Origin: Thermoanaerobacterium sp. RBIITD
Lineage (GTDB): Bacteria > Bacillota > Thermoanaerobacteria > Thermoanaerobacterales > Thermoanaerobacteraceae
DNA: 64,000 nt
Direction of reading: 5' to 3'
Assembly (NCBI RefSeq): GCF_900205865.1
Contig: NZ_LT906662.1
Span: 868,001-932,000, forward strand
Position numbers and translations under genes: made by a program. The notes under the pieces were generated by a model. The model did no database searches. It saw only the letters and a list, made by a program, of their open reading frames with translations, and was not told where the DNA came from. This document shows, piece by piece, positions 46,854-56,421 of this stretch. How positions within the stretch are numbered: position 1 is the stretch's first letter; every line of letters starts with the position of its first letter.

Positions 46854-48357
46854 ATAGATCCCCACTTTCTTCTAACATAGCAAATGATAATACTCTTTCT
46901 TCACTTGCATCTTTTCTTAAAACTTCACCGGTTATTTTCCCTGATTTCATGACTATAATACGATCACATAGTCCAATGACTTCCGGTAATTCAGAAGAGA
47001 TAACTATAATCCCCATTCCTCTTTTAGAAAGTTCACATATTAAATGATAAAGCTCTGATTTTGCACCTACATCTATACCTTTTGTTGGTTCATCAAGTAT
47101 CAATACTTTCGGATTTGTTACAAGACCCCTTGCTACAATAGCTTTTTGCTGATTTCCACCGCTTAGTTCTACTATTTTTTTATCTTGATCAGGTGTTTTA
47201 ATTTTAAAATTCAAGATATTGTCTTCAGCAATTTTAGTTTCTTTTGCATTACTAATAAACCCAAATTTATTACAGATTTCTTTCATAATTGATATAGTAA
47301 TATTTCTACCGACACTTAAATTAGGAATAATTCCTTGTGTTTTTCTATCCTCTGGAACCAATACAATGCCATTCTCAAGCGCATCATTCGGTGAATGATT
47401 GACTATTTTCTTACCATCTAGGTATATCTCACCACCTCTTAATCTATCAGCACCAACAATTGCCCTCATTACCTCTGTTCTTCCTGCACCAACAAGCCCT
47501 GAAAAACCAAGTATTTCACCCTTTCTAAGAGAAAAAGATATGTTTCTGATATAATCAGAACTGATGTTTTTAACTTCAAGTAATGTTTCACCAATATCTT
47601 TATTTCTATCAAGCTCATTGAAAATATCCCCAAGGTCACGTCCAACCATCAATTTAATCAGTTCTCTTTCAGTAAGTTCACCATTATCAACTACTTTTAC
47701 TAATCTACCATCTTTAAATATCGCAATTTTATCAGCTATCTCTTTTAATTCTTCCATCCTGTGTGAAACATACAAAATAACTTTTCCTTCTTTTTTAAGT
47801 TTTCTGATTGTTTTAAAAAGTATCTCGATTTCGTTATCTGATAAGCTAGCTGTCGGTTCATCAAATGCTATAACTTTTGATTCCCTTATATAAGATTTCA
47901 TTATCTCGACCATTTGCTGGTGTGCGACACTTATATTTTTTACTTTTGACCTTGGATTAATAGGTAATCCGAATTCATCAATTACTTTTTGTGTATCATC
48001 ATACAGCTTTTTCACATCAATTAACTTGTTGCTTTTTATTGGTAGATGACCTAAAAAAATGTTTTCAGCCACGCTAAGCTCTTTTAATACTTGTCTTTCC
48101 TGATAAATAACACTTATGCCTGCTTCTATTGCTTCATTCGGAGTACTAAAATGTTTTACTTCCCCATTTAACAAATATTGACCATATGTTGGCTGATAAT
48201 CTCCATTTAGGATTTTTAATAATGTTGATTTTCCAGCACCATTTTCGCCGAGCAGTGCTAAAACTTCACCTCCATATGCTGTAAAGCTAATATTGTCTAG
48301 TGCTTTAACACCTGGAAAATATTTTGTTATATTCTTAAATTCAAGAGTATTGTTCAT
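46837..48357 (-). CDS. Sugar ABC transporter ATP-binding protein with two nucleotide-binding domains (AraG/RbsA type)
   Basis: A 506-residue tandem ATPase. The first domain has a canonical Walker A GENGAGKST near residue 37 and Walker B VIAFDEPTASLS, with a degenerate signature (ISVAHQQMVEI). The second has a degenerate P-loop GLVGAGRTEVMRAI lacking the Lys, a normal signature LSGGNQQKAIVARGL and Walker B LILDEPTKGIDVG; this asymmetry is usual in the family. First gene of the operon, directly downstream of the YesMN-type two-component genes. Confidence 0.92.
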   Translation of the reverse strand: MNNTLEFKNITKYFPGVKALDNISFTAYGGEVLALLGENGAGKSTLLKILNGDYQPTYGQYLLNGEVKHFSTPNEAIEAGISVIYQERQVLKELSVAENIFLGHLPIKSNKLIDVKKLYDDTQKVIDEFGLPINPRSKVKNISVAHQQMVEIMKSYIRESKVIAFDEPTASLSDNEIEILFKTIRKLKKEGKVILYVSHRMEELKEIADKIAIFKDGRLVKVVDNGELTERELIKLMVGRDLGDIFNELDRNKDIGETLLEVKNISSDYIRNISFSLRKGEILGFSGLVGAGRTEVMRAIVGADRLRGGEIYLDGKKIVNHSPNDALENGIVLVPEDRKTQGIIPNLSVGRNITISIMKEICNKFGFISNAKETKIAEDNILNFKIKTPDQDKKIVELSGGNQQKAIVARGLVTNPKVLILDEPTKGIDVGAKSELYHLICELSKRGMGIIVISSELPEVIGLCDRIIVMKSGKITGEVLRKDASEERVLSFAMLEESGDLYEEKI

Positions 48358-48559
48358 GGTTTCCCCCCTTTTAGGTTTTTATTTTGACAATAGTTTTTAA
48401 GTAATCCTTTAACTATTAATACTTGCTTATTACGATATTATTTTATGATAGTATAGTAAAAAGTGGAATTTAATATTTTAACTTTTTTTATCTTATATTA
48501 ACCAAAGATGAAAATAAAAATTATATAATATTAACATTTCTTATACTTTTTTAACTTAA

Positions 48560-48588
48560 AAAGCTGGCACTTATATATTGCCAGCTTT
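48560..48588 (-). terminator. Terminator overlapping the end of the response regulator gene
   Basis: AAAGCTGGCA (48560-48569) and TGCCAGCTTT (48579-48588) form the stem; the stop codon of the regulator lies in the loop. On the minus strand TTTTTAAG follows. Confidence 0.75.
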
Positions 48589-50220
48589 GCGGATATTTGA
48601 GCTTTCTCTATATTCAATAGGAGTTTTACCTGTTATTTTTCTGAATTTTAGACTGAAATATTGTGCATTTGAGAAGCCAACTTTTTCAGCTATTTCATAT
48701 AGTTTATCATTAGTTGTAACAATAAGCTTTTTTGCTTTTTCTATCCTATAATTAATTATATAGTCTGTTATATTTACACCTGTTTCCTGCTTAAATAATC
48801 TACATAAATACCCCTTATGGAGTCCTATTTCATCAGATATTTCTTCAAGGCTTATATCCTTGTTATAGTTTTTCTCGATATATTCAATTGCTTCCTTAAT
48901 TCTAAAACTATATTTTTTATCATCCTTATTGAGCTGTAAATTAATCATTTTAACCAATATTTGAGAAAACCATTCACAGATTTCCTGTACAGTTTCAAAC
49001 TCATCAGGTTTTTCCACAGGCAAATAATTGCATTCAAATAGGTCTATATAATTTATGCCATGTTCTTTACAGTTTTCCATGATGATATTAAACAAGCAAG
49101 AATTAATGTATTTTAAATAATTATACTGCATAAAACCACTTAAATTATTGTTATAAAGAACTTCAACTTCTTTTTTAGTCTTCTCAATATCACTTTTATC
49201 AATAAGCTCTTTAAGTTCATCCAATTTTTTGTCCAAAGCACCCATATCTATGTTTGACACTTTTGCAATATTGGTATTATAAAATATCGTTTTACCTTTT
49301 CCCATGAAAATTCTAAGTTTTGCAGCATTTAATGCTTCATTATAGTATTTATTGATATTTTTTAGATCATGAAAGCTTTCGCTAACACCGATTGTAAGCT
49401 TTAAGTCCATATATTTTGTCATACCTTTCCTAATTCTTTGGCATATTGTATGACTGTCTGCATAAAACTTAAGTTGACTCGTAATGCTTTCCAAACAAAC
49501 AATGGCAACAAATTGTCCATTTTCGTTGTAGAAACATTCACCGCCAAAATAGCCATCTATGGATTCATTTATAATTTTTTTTATCTGATAGTTAAATATC
49601 TTTAATTCAGTATATTTCATTTCTTCAGTTAATTTTTTATAATCATCAATAAATATACATAAAACTAAAAAATAACTCGTTCTAAAATTCAGATTGAATT
49701 TGTCAATATAGTTATTCATTTCCTCCATCGTCATATTTTCAAAAGTTAGAGACTTAAGTGCAATATTCTTTAATTCTTCCTTATAATTATAATCACTTGT
49801 GTCAAACACCACTTTATTGTAATTCGTAAATTTTTCTTTTTCCTCTTCAAGTTCCCTCTTTACTTTTTCTAAAAGTTCATATAAGTCATTGGATGTCAGC
49901 AGATCCTTTAAAAGGTAGTCACTGGCACCTAATTTTATAGCTTCTTTTGCATAATAAAAGTTTTCGTGGCAACTCAAGATAACAAACTTCTGGTTTCTTT
50001 TTAACATACGCACTTCCCTTATAAACTCAAGTCCATCCATTACAGGCATTTGTATATCTGTTATTATTAAGTCAGGTTTATACTTAATGTATTTATCAAG
50101 GGCTTCCTTGCCATTTTTTGCACTGTCAACAATCACAAAAGATGTCTTTTCCCAATCAATGAGGTAATTGAGTGTTTCCCTTGCAGGTTTTTCATCATCA
50201 ACAACCATTACTTTATACAA
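48571..50220 (-). CDS. Response regulator with AraC-type DNA-binding domain (YesN-like)
   Basis: About 549 residues. The receiver domain has MVVDDEKPARE at the start and the phosphoacceptor Asp in ITDIQMPVMDGLEFIREV near residue 55. A long central region follows, then the AraC double helix-turn-helix (DISLEEISDEIGLHKGYLCRLFKQETGVNITDYI and LYEIAEKVGFSNAQYFSLKFRKITGKTPIEYR). The frame starts at GTG 50229, too close to the ribosome binding site; TTG at 50220, seven bases past AGGAG, is preferred. It is paired with the kinase upstream and probably switches on the adjacent sugar transporter. Confidence 0.88.
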   Translation of the reverse strand: MYKVMVVDDEKPARETLNYLIDWEKTSFVIVDSAKNGKEALDKYIKYKPDLIITDIQMPVMDGLEFIREVRMLKRNQKFVILSCHENFYYAKEAIKLGASDYLLKDLLTSNDLYELLEKVKRELEEEKEKFTNYNKVVFDTSDYNYKEELKNIALKSLTFENMTMEEMNNYIDKFNLNFRTSYFLVLCIFIDDYKKLTEEMKYTELKIFNYQIKKIINESIDGYFGGECFYNENGQFVAIVCLESITSQLKFYADSHTICQRIRKGMTKYMDLKLTIGVSESFHDLKNINKYYNEALNAAKLRIFMGKGKTIFYNTNIAKVSNIDMGALDKKLDELKELIDKSDIEKTKKEVEVLYNNNLSGFMQYNYLKYINSCLFNIIMENCKEHGINYIDLFECNYLPVEKPDEFETVQEICEWFSQILVKMINLQLNKDDKKYSFRIKEAIEYIEKNYNKDISLEEISDEIGLHKGYLCRLFKQETGVNITDYIINYRIEKAKKLIVTTNDKLYEIAEKVGFSNAQYFSLKFRKITGKTPIEYRESSNIRKAGNI

Positions 50221-50240
50221 AGTAATCACTCCTACTCAAA

Positions 50241-52031
50241 TTATTCTATATTTGGAATATAGAAACTAATACATGTACCAATACCGATTTTACTAAATAT
50301 CTTCAATCTAAACTCATCGCCATAATATAGCTTAAGCCGTTCATCAACATTTACTAAACCTATTTTATTAAAACTTCTTTTATTCTCCAATGGCACGTTT
50401 TTCATTATATTTTGTATTTCATCTTCACTCATCCCAACTCCATCATCGATAACTGCAACAGATATTTTATCATCAACACATTTAAATCTAACAATGATAG
50501 TACCATGTGAGTCCTTTGGTGCAATACCATGAAATAGCGAATTCTCCACAAGTGGCTGAAGTATAAGTTTAGGAATTTTTTTATATTTAAGTTCTTCAGG
50601 TAAATCATAGGTAAAATCTGCTATCTTATCATATCTGCATTCTTGTATTTTTAGATAACTTTTAACCAAAGAGATTTCTTCTTCAATAGTAATAAATTGT
50701 TTTCCAACTGACATACTGGCTCTTAAAAGTATATTAAATGACTGTATCATTTCTCTTATGTCATTTGCTCCATCTTTAAGGGCAAGATATTCTATCGAAT
50801 TTAAAGTATTATACATAAAGTGGGGATTTATCTGTGATTGCAGTGAGTCTAACTGATACTGTAAGGCCATCACCTCAGCTTTTTTCTTCTCCTCCTGCTC
50901 TTTATATATATCATTTATTAAACTTTTTATGCTTTCAACCATTCTATTAAAACCCGTTGCAAGGTGTTTTAACTCGTCATTTGTATTTGCCTTTACTTTT
51001 TCCGGCCATACACCATCTTCCAATTTCTTCATAGCATTTCCAATATCTAGTATAGGGTCTGTAATCTTTTTAGAAATAAGAAAACCTATAATCGCAACCA
51101 TAATTATGCACAAAATACCTATTCCGTATATTATCATATTCATTAACCACAATTTTTCTGTAAGCCTTTGTTTTGATACCAGTCCTATTGCAAGCCAGTC
51201 GGGATAACCATTTAATTCCTTACTATATGCCAAATAATTCTTATTATTAATATTTATTGAGTTAACACTGTTGCCTATCACCGTAGTATCCATTTTATCA
51301 ATTTTTGCAATATCATGCTTGTAAGGTATATCACCTATACTATATATTAATTGACCGCTCTTATCAACTATAAATGTTGCATCGAATGTATCAGTACAAA
51401 ATGGTTTGATATCACTAAATAAATCTTCTTTTTTTAGATTAATCAGTATATAGCCAAGTTTACCGTAGTCTTTATTGCTTAAATACTCTGCATAGTATGT
51501 GATAGTCATGTTTTCTTCTTGATCCGTTGGAAATGTAATAGGTGTAGAAAATCTGCTAAAATAATCACCATTAACAAAATTTTTATAATTCTTATTATCT
51601 ATTATCATATCTCTATATTGTTTTATTGAATAGAGTGGATTTAATACATGGTTATCAGCGCTTACTGCTATAATATTGCTTACAAGGCTATTTCCATATA
51701 AGTATTTGCTTGATAATATATTTGAAATATTTAATGCTTTACTCTTTTCATCATCGTCTGTATACGTCCTCATAGCCATTAAATTTTGTACATTTTGGTC
51801 ATTTCTTATATAAGTAAATAAAGTCTTTACATCATTCAGCCTTCTATCAATGTCCCGTGTAATAATGCTCATCTTTTGCTCGACTATATTATTTGTCAAA
51901 TCAATAAACTGCTTTGAAAAAATTGTAATAATTGTGAAGCTAATCGCTATTATAATTAAAATTATAAGCAATGAATAGTATATAGCAATCCTATTTCTAA
52001 TATGTTTAATCCTTATTAATTTTAATTTCAA
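50241..52031 (-). CDS. Sensor histidine kinase, YesM type
   Basis: A 596-residue membrane kinase: helix near residues 15-40, a Cache-like extracellular sensor of about 240 residues, a second helix near 290-315, HAMP (DILDIGNAMKKLEDGVWP-type region), the LytS/YesM-type phosphoacceptor block QINPHFMYNTLNSIEYLAL near 400, and a HATPase domain with LILQPLVENSLFHGI and DDGVGM. The start is a TTG after GCAGGTG. This class senses extracellular sugars, often together with the solute-binding protein; the regulator gene follows 11-20 bases downstream. Confidence 0.9.
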   Translation of the reverse strand: MKLKLIRIKHIRNRIAIYYSLLIILIIIAISFTIITIFSKQFIDLTNNIVEQKMSIITRDIDRRLNDVKTLFTYIRNDQNVQNLMAMRTYTDDDEKSKALNISNILSSKYLYGNSLVSNIIAVSADNHVLNPLYSIKQYRDMIIDNKNYKNFVNGDYFSRFSTPITFPTDQEENMTITYYAEYLSNKDYGKLGYILINLKKEDLFSDIKPFCTDTFDATFIVDKSGQLIYSIGDIPYKHDIAKIDKMDTTVIGNSVNSININNKNYLAYSKELNGYPDWLAIGLVSKQRLTEKLWLMNMIIYGIGILCIIMVAIIGFLISKKITDPILDIGNAMKKLEDGVWPEKVKANTNDELKHLATGFNRMVESIKSLINDIYKEQEEKKKAEVMALQYQLDSLQSQINPHFMYNTLNSIEYLALKDGANDIREMIQSFNILLRASMSVGKQFITIEEEISLVKSYLKIQECRYDKIADFTYDLPEELKYKKIPKLILQPLVENSLFHGIAPKDSHGTIIVRFKCVDDKISVAVIDDGVGMSEDEIQNIMKNVPLENKRSFNKIGLVNVDERLKLYYGDEFRLKIFSKIGIGTCISFYIPNIE

Positions 52032-52254
52032 TAAACTTACACCTGCCTATAATGAAATCCTTAATCTCATTAAAAACTCACTAATAATAATTATATATTC
52101 TATATTAGATTCGCGAATTCCTGCTTTTATTGCAAAAAATATGATAAATCCTATACTAAAATAACTTTTGAGGTCCTCTTTGCATACATTAAATTGTGTT
52201 TACGTTAACATATAAATTAAAAAAAGTGGTATACATCAATATATACCATTTTTA

Positions 52255-53595
52255 TCAAAGGACTTTAGCCGCAAGTTCTGCAACTTCCGATCTTTCGCCT
52301 TTTATCAATGTCACATGACCTGCAATTTTATACTCTTTGAATTTATCTACAACCTGTGTTAAGCCGTTACTTGTCGAATCAAGATACGGGTTATCTATTT
52401 GCTCTGGATCTCCTATTAGCACTATCTTGCTTTCTTCTCCTACCCTTGATATTATGGTTTTTATTTCATGCCGTGTTAAATTTTGAGCTTCGTCTATTAT
52501 AATAAACTGCTTTGGTATGCTTCTACCCCTTATATATGTGAGAGCTTCTATTTCAATATTTTTTATTCCTGCTATTATATCTTCTATATTTGTGCTGCTT
52601 TTCCTTCCTCTAAAAAGATATTCAAAATTATCATAAATCGGCTTCATCCATGGCTTTAATTTTTCATCTTTATCACCTGGAAGATACCCAATATCATTTC
52701 CCATTGGAACTATAGGCCTCGCAATCAATAATTTATTGTATTTTCTTTCATCCTGTGTCTTAAAAAGCCCGCAGGCAAGTGCTAACAAAGTTTTACCTGT
52801 CCCTGCTTTGCCTGTTAATGTTACTATAGGTATATCATCTCTTAGTAAAAGATCTATCGCCATCTTTTGTTGGACATTTCGCGGTGTGACATCCCATATG
52901 GATTCAGGCGAATAAAGATGTTCAAAGGTATTGTCCGTAGCATTGTATCTTGAAACGGCAGATTTATTGCTACCAAATATATCTTTAAATATGACATATT
53001 CATTAGGATAAATATTTTGTATATATTTTAACTGCTCTATATCATCTTTATTTAAATATTTTTCTATATAAAAAGAATCTATAAGAGATGGATGAACATT
53101 TACAGTTATAAATCCCGTATATAGTTCATCATAATTAACAATCTTGTCTGATAGATAATCTTGTGAAGTGAGTCCAAGAGATTCGGCTTTAACTCTCATA
53201 ATAACATCTTTTGACACAAGGATTACAGGCATGGGATCATCTTTACGCATTTCTTCAAGATATATATTAAGTGCAACAGCAAGTATCCTGTTGTCATTAG
53301 TTACATCAACAAAATGCTGTCTTATAGAATCCATAGAGATATGGTTTAACTCGATTTTTAAAGTGCCACCATTTCCAAGATCTACGCCTTCATTAAGTTT
53401 CCCATTTTTTCTTAAGTCATCAAGAATTCTCGCAGTATGCCTCGCATTTCTGCCGACTTCGTCCTGATACCTCTTTTTGTCATCTATTTCCTCAACAACG
53501 ACTGCCGGAATTATCACCTCATTATCCTCGAAGTTATATATTGACATTGGATCGTGTAATAAGACATTAGTATCGAGAATATATTTCTTCTTCAA
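52255..53595 (-). CDS. PhoH family protein with N-terminal PIN domain
   Basis: A 446-residue protein: an N-terminal PIN ribonuclease-like domain (KKYILDTNVLLHDP, with EEIDDKKR near residue 35) and a C-terminal PhoH ATPase with Walker A LTGKAGTGKTLLALACG near 265 and Walker B FIIIDEAQNLTRHEIKT near 370. Such YlaK-type proteins are thought to act in RNA metabolism. The start is a TTG following AAGGGGG. Monocistronic, no obvious partner nearby. Confidence 0.9.
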   Translation of the reverse strand: MKKKYILDTNVLLHDPMSIYNFEDNEVIIPAVVVEEIDDKKRYQDEVGRNARHTARILDDLRKNGKLNEGVDLGNGGTLKIELNHISMDSIRQHFVDVTNDNRILAVALNIYLEEMRKDDPMPVILVSKDVIMRVKAESLGLTSQDYLSDKIVNYDELYTGFITVNVHPSLIDSFYIEKYLNKDDIEQLKYIQNIYPNEYVIFKDIFGSNKSAVSRYNATDNTFEHLYSPESIWDVTPRNVQQKMAIDLLLRDDIPIVTLTGKAGTGKTLLALACGLFKTQDERKYNKLLIARPIVPMGNDIGYLPGDKDEKLKPWMKPIYDNFEYLFRGRKSSTNIEDIIAGIKNIEIEALTYIRGRSIPKQFIIIDEAQNLTRHEIKTIISRVGEESKIVLIGDPEQIDNPYLDSTSNGLTQVVDKFKEYKIAGHVTLIKGERSEVAELAAKVL

Positions 53596-53763
53596 GGAAT
53601 TACCCCCTTATGCAAAAAAGTAATATGTACCTTTATTATAATTTTATCATTTATTAATCTCGATTAATATATTTATATGTTAAATCATTGTAAAAATGTA
53701 TTTATTATATGATCCGGACAAAGCAATATTTAATTTACTTTTATGTAAAAAGTTGATAAAAAA

Positions 53764-53780
53764 ACCTGCAGAATGCAGGT
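53764..53780 (-). terminator. Terminator after the LysM gene
   Basis: ACCTGCA and TGCAGGT form a short perfect stem with a 3-base loop; on the minus strand seven T follow. Confidence 0.8.
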
Positions 53781-53791
53781 AAAATCATATA

Positions 53792-54151
53792 TTATTTTCC
53801 TGGTATTGGCAGGCATATTACTTGCCCAACTTGCAAATAATTTGGATTTACATACGGATTTAGTGCTAATATTTTATCCACCGTTGTTCCAACGGTCTGT
53901 GCAATACTGTACAATGTATCACCAGGAGCAACTTCCCAGTAAACACCTGTAGGACACTCAGGTGTTTTGCCATATGGTATTATAGGCGGAAGGCATATTA
54001 CTTGACCTATCTGTAGATTATTGGGATTTATGCCGGGATTTGCTTTTATTATATCATCAACAGTACTTCCTGTCTTTTGCGCTATGAGCCATAATGTATC
54101 ACCTGGGCCAATAGTGTAGTACCTCCCCGATGGGCAATATGAATATGGCAT
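53792..54151 (-). CDS. Protein with two LysM domains
   Basis: A 119-residue protein made almost entirely of two LysM repeats: YYTIGPGDTLWLIAQKTGSTVDDIIKANPGINPNNLQIGQVICLP and a second copy from about residue 70. No signal peptide is visible; small double-LysM proteins of spore formers lacking one are often spore-coat or cortex-associated (SafA-like), but this is inference. The ATG follows AAGGAGTG. Its start lies just outside the IS110 element, so the insertion may have changed its promoter region. Confidence 0.85.
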   Translation of the reverse strand: MPYSYCPSGRYYTIGPGDTLWLIAQKTGSTVDDIIKANPGINPNNLQIGQVICLPPIIPYGKTPECPTGVYWEVAPGDTLYSIAQTVGTTVDKILALNPYVNPNYLQVGQVICLPIPGK

Positions 54152-54245
54152 TATATCACTCCTTGTATAATATATTTAGGTTAATAAAGGCAACCTATAA
54201 TCCTTTTTTAGCTGATAAATTATACTTAAAATTGTATAATTAAGT

Positions 54246-54418
54246 TATTAGATAGAGTATTGTCGTTCACTCCTTGAGATTGAAAGCTCGTACTTGAAAG
54301 ACTGACACCTCTGTCTGATAAACTGATTACGAATAAGTTGGATGTTGACTAACTCGATTAGTACTTCGAATGTAGAACAAGGCAGTAACGTTTATCAGTT
54401 TAGAGGAACTATCTAAAA
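54246..54418 (+). ncRNA. Candidate IS110 bridge RNA
   Basis: After a TATAAT (54235-54240), the outer stem TTAGATAG (54248-54255) pairs with CTATCTAA (54409-54416). An inner stem TAAACTGAT (54319-54327) pairs with ATCAGTTTA (54394-54402) and encloses a loop of about 58 bases that would be the donor-binding loop. The 5' half (54256-54318) has further short helices, for example AGAC...GTCT, and would contain the target-binding loop. About 170 bases in total, the size of known bridge RNAs. Confidence 0.65.
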
Positions 54419-54442
54419 TACATTGATTATGGGTGATTAAAA

Positions 54443-55636
54443 ATGTTTTATTTAGGTATTGATATCGGGAAAAACAATCATGTAGCTTCTTTAATTGATG
54501 AAAAATGTAAAATCCTCTTTAAAGCTTTCTCTTTCCCAAACTCTTACGTTGGTGGTGATAGCTTACTTGATAAGCTTGCTTCCTTTAACATCTCTGTTAA
54601 TAATGTTGAAATTGGTATGGAAGCTACGGGCCACTATTGGTTATCTATTTATTCTTTTCTTGTTGAAAAAGGTTTTGTTATTCATGTTATTAATCCTATT
54701 CAAACTGATGGTTGGCGTAAAGGAACTGAAATCAGAAAGCGCAAAACCGACATCATCGATTCTATACTAATTGCAGATCTTATTCGCTACGGTGATTTCT
54801 TAGAAACTTCTTTAGCCAACGAAGATACTATCTCTCTTCGCAATCTTTCTCGTTTTAGAAATTACCTCATCAATTCTATAGGTGACCTTAAGCGTAAGAC
54901 CGTTTGTGTTTTAGATCAAGTTTTCCCCGAATATCAATCTATCTTTTCTAATATCTTTGGACAAACGTCTAAGGAAATCTTACTCCACTTTAATACGCCG
55001 GATGATTTTGAAAATATTTCTTCTGAACAATTGCAGCAGGTTTTGTCTGAAATTACTATGAAAAAATTTGCTATGGATAAAATCAATGAAATTTCTTCTG
55101 CTGCTAAAAAATCTTTTGGTATTAAGTTTTGTTTGGATAGTTTTTCTCTGCAATTAAGATTATTAATTGAGCAAATTAATTTTATCGAAAAACAGGTCAC
55201 AGATGTTGAAGAGCAGATATCAGTTTTACTTGATAAAATCAATTCTCCTATTACTACAATACCTGGCATTGGCAATGTAACAGCTGCAACAATTTTAGGA
55301 GAAATAGGAGATATTTCAAGGTTTAAAAATCCATCAAAGCTTGTAGCTTATGCCGGTATTGATGCTTCTATATCACAATCAGGAGAATATAACAGTACAA
55401 ATAACAAAATGAGTAAGCGAGGTTCTCCTTATCTTAGGAAAGCTCTTTTTAGTGCTGCATTAGTTGCTTCTAATTGTGACCCTGTTTTTAAGGCTTTTTA
55501 CCAAAAGAAACGTTCAGAAGGCAAACATCACCTTACAGCTATTGGAGCTGTAGCACGCAAGCTTTGCTATACTATTTGTGCTATTTTAAAAAACAACTGT
55601 GCTTATGAAGTAAAACTTCCTAAAAATGATTGTTAG
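54443..55636 (+). CDS. IS110-family transposase (DEDD recombinase)
   Basis: A 397-residue recombinase. The N-terminal RuvC-like domain keeps all four acidic residues: Asp7 in FYLGIDIGKNNH, Glu60 in GMEATGHYW, and Asp103 and Asp106 in KTDIIDS. The C-terminal Transposase_20 domain contains IPGIGNVTAATILGEIGDI and AYAGIDASISQSGEY (residues 303-317) with candidate catalytic serines at 309, 311 and 313. It appears intact and could be active with the RNA encoded just upstream. Codon use is less A-ending (more C/T-ending) than its neighbours, consistent with recent arrival. Confidence 0.95.
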   Translation: MFYLGIDIGKNNHVASLIDEKCKILFKAFSFPNSYVGGDSLLDKLASFNISVNNVEIGMEATGHYWLSIYSFLVEKGFVIHVINPIQTDGWRKGTEIRKRKTDIIDSILIADLIRYGDFLETSLANEDTISLRNLSRFRNYLINSIGDLKRKTVCVLDQVFPEYQSIFSNIFGQTSKEILLHFNTPDDFENISSEQLQQVLSEITMKKFAMDKINEISSAAKKSFGIKFCLDSFSLQLRLLIEQINFIEKQVTDVEEQISVLLDKINSPITTIPGIGNVTAATILGEIGDISRFKNPSKLVAYAGIDASISQSGEYNSTNNKMSKRGSPYLRKALFSAALVASNCDPVFKAFYQKKRSEGKHHLTAIGAVARKLCYTICAILKNNCAYEVKLPKNDC

Positions 55637-55705
55637 TAAATCATACTAATTACATATATTTACTTTTAACTTGGTATTACCAGGTTTATTTGTCATGCAT
55701 TTTTA

Positions 55706-55856
55706 TTCACCCTCTTGGCAAAATTTTTTTATTTTTTTCTATTGACTTTTTATAGTTGGTCTTTCACCATTTGTTAATATAATATGCAATGTAAAATTTA
55801 TGGTGAATTTATTAGTTTATATAAATATTATTGTGGTATAATTGTTATAGGGTGAA
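55706..55856. repeat. Nested inverted repeats upstream of the PPC-domain gene
   Basis: TTCACCCT (55706-55713) is mirrored by AGGGTGAA (55849-55856), and inside it TTCACCAT (55763-55770) is mirrored by ATGGTGAA (55800-55807). The outer right arm lies just downstream of a TATAAT box (55837-55842). They could be operator half-sites for the PPC gene or traces of an element end. Confidence 0.4.
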
Positions 55857-55896
55857 AATTTATGAAAAATTTAAATAATTATTAAGGAGTGTAATT

Positions 55897-56325
55897 ATGG
55901 GATACATAAATATCGATGTGAAAAGAAGATTGATGGGTCGGTTTCAGTATGATAATGATTTGTTGCAAGAGATTAATAAACTCATTATAAATGAAAATAT
56001 ACGCTCGGGTGAAATAAGGCTTATAGGTGCAGTTAAAAAAGCAAGATTTGGCTTCTTTGATCAAGCCACAAGGGAATACAAATTCATCGAAAAAAATGAA
56101 CACATGGAGATATTAAGTGCAATAGGCAATATTTCAATAAAAGATGGAAAGCCATTTCCACATGTACATATTGCACTCGCTGATAAAAATGGAAATGTGC
56201 ATGGTGGTCACCTCATGGAGGGAACAAAGATATTTGCAGCAGAGTTTGTTGTCGTCGATTACGGTGAAAATAAGCTTGAAAGAATTGATGACGAATTTAC
56301 AGGATTACAGCTTTGGAATCTATAA
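55897..56325 (+). CDS. PPC (DUF296) domain protein
   Basis: A 142-residue protein with the PPC/DUF296 fold: GRFQYDNDLLQEINKLIINENIRSGEIRLIGAV near the start and the conserved PFPHVHIALADKNGNVHGGHLMEGT near residue 85, including the histidines that bind metal in bacterial homologues. Related domains occur in plant AT-hook proteins; the bacterial single-domain form has no firm function. The ATG follows TTAAGGAGTG. It stands alone next to the IS110 element. Confidence 0.87.
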   Translation: MGYINIDVKRRLMGRFQYDNDLLQEINKLIINENIRSGEIRLIGAVKKARFGFFDQATREYKFIEKNEHMEILSAIGNISIKDGKPFPHVHIALADKNGNVHGGHLMEGTKIFAAEFVVVDYGENKLERIDDEFTGLQLWNL

Positions 56326-56351
56326 TACGGATAAATTTAAATAACTTAATT

Positions 56352-56377
56352 AAAAGGCATCCTTTGTGGTGCCTTTT
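56352..56377. terminator. Terminator between the PPC gene and the flavoprotein gene
   Basis: AAAAGGCA pairs with TGCCTTTT around a 10-base loop, with T-runs on either side making it usable in both directions. Confidence 0.75.
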
Positions 56378-56421
56378 AAATTTGTATCAGCAACCATTTC
56401 TTTTTACTATCACTTAATAAT

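Larger units (their letters stand above)
54200..55740 (+). mobile_element. IS110-family insertion sequence (ends approximate)
   Basis: A full-length DEDD transposase gene is preceded by about 200 bases of structured non-coding DNA, the layout of the IS110 group (as opposed to IS1111, where the non-coding RNA lies downstream). IS110 elements lack terminal inverted repeats, so the boundaries cannot be read precisely; a TATAAT at 54235-54240 probably belongs to the left end. It separates the LysM and PPC-domain genes. Confidence 0.75.
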
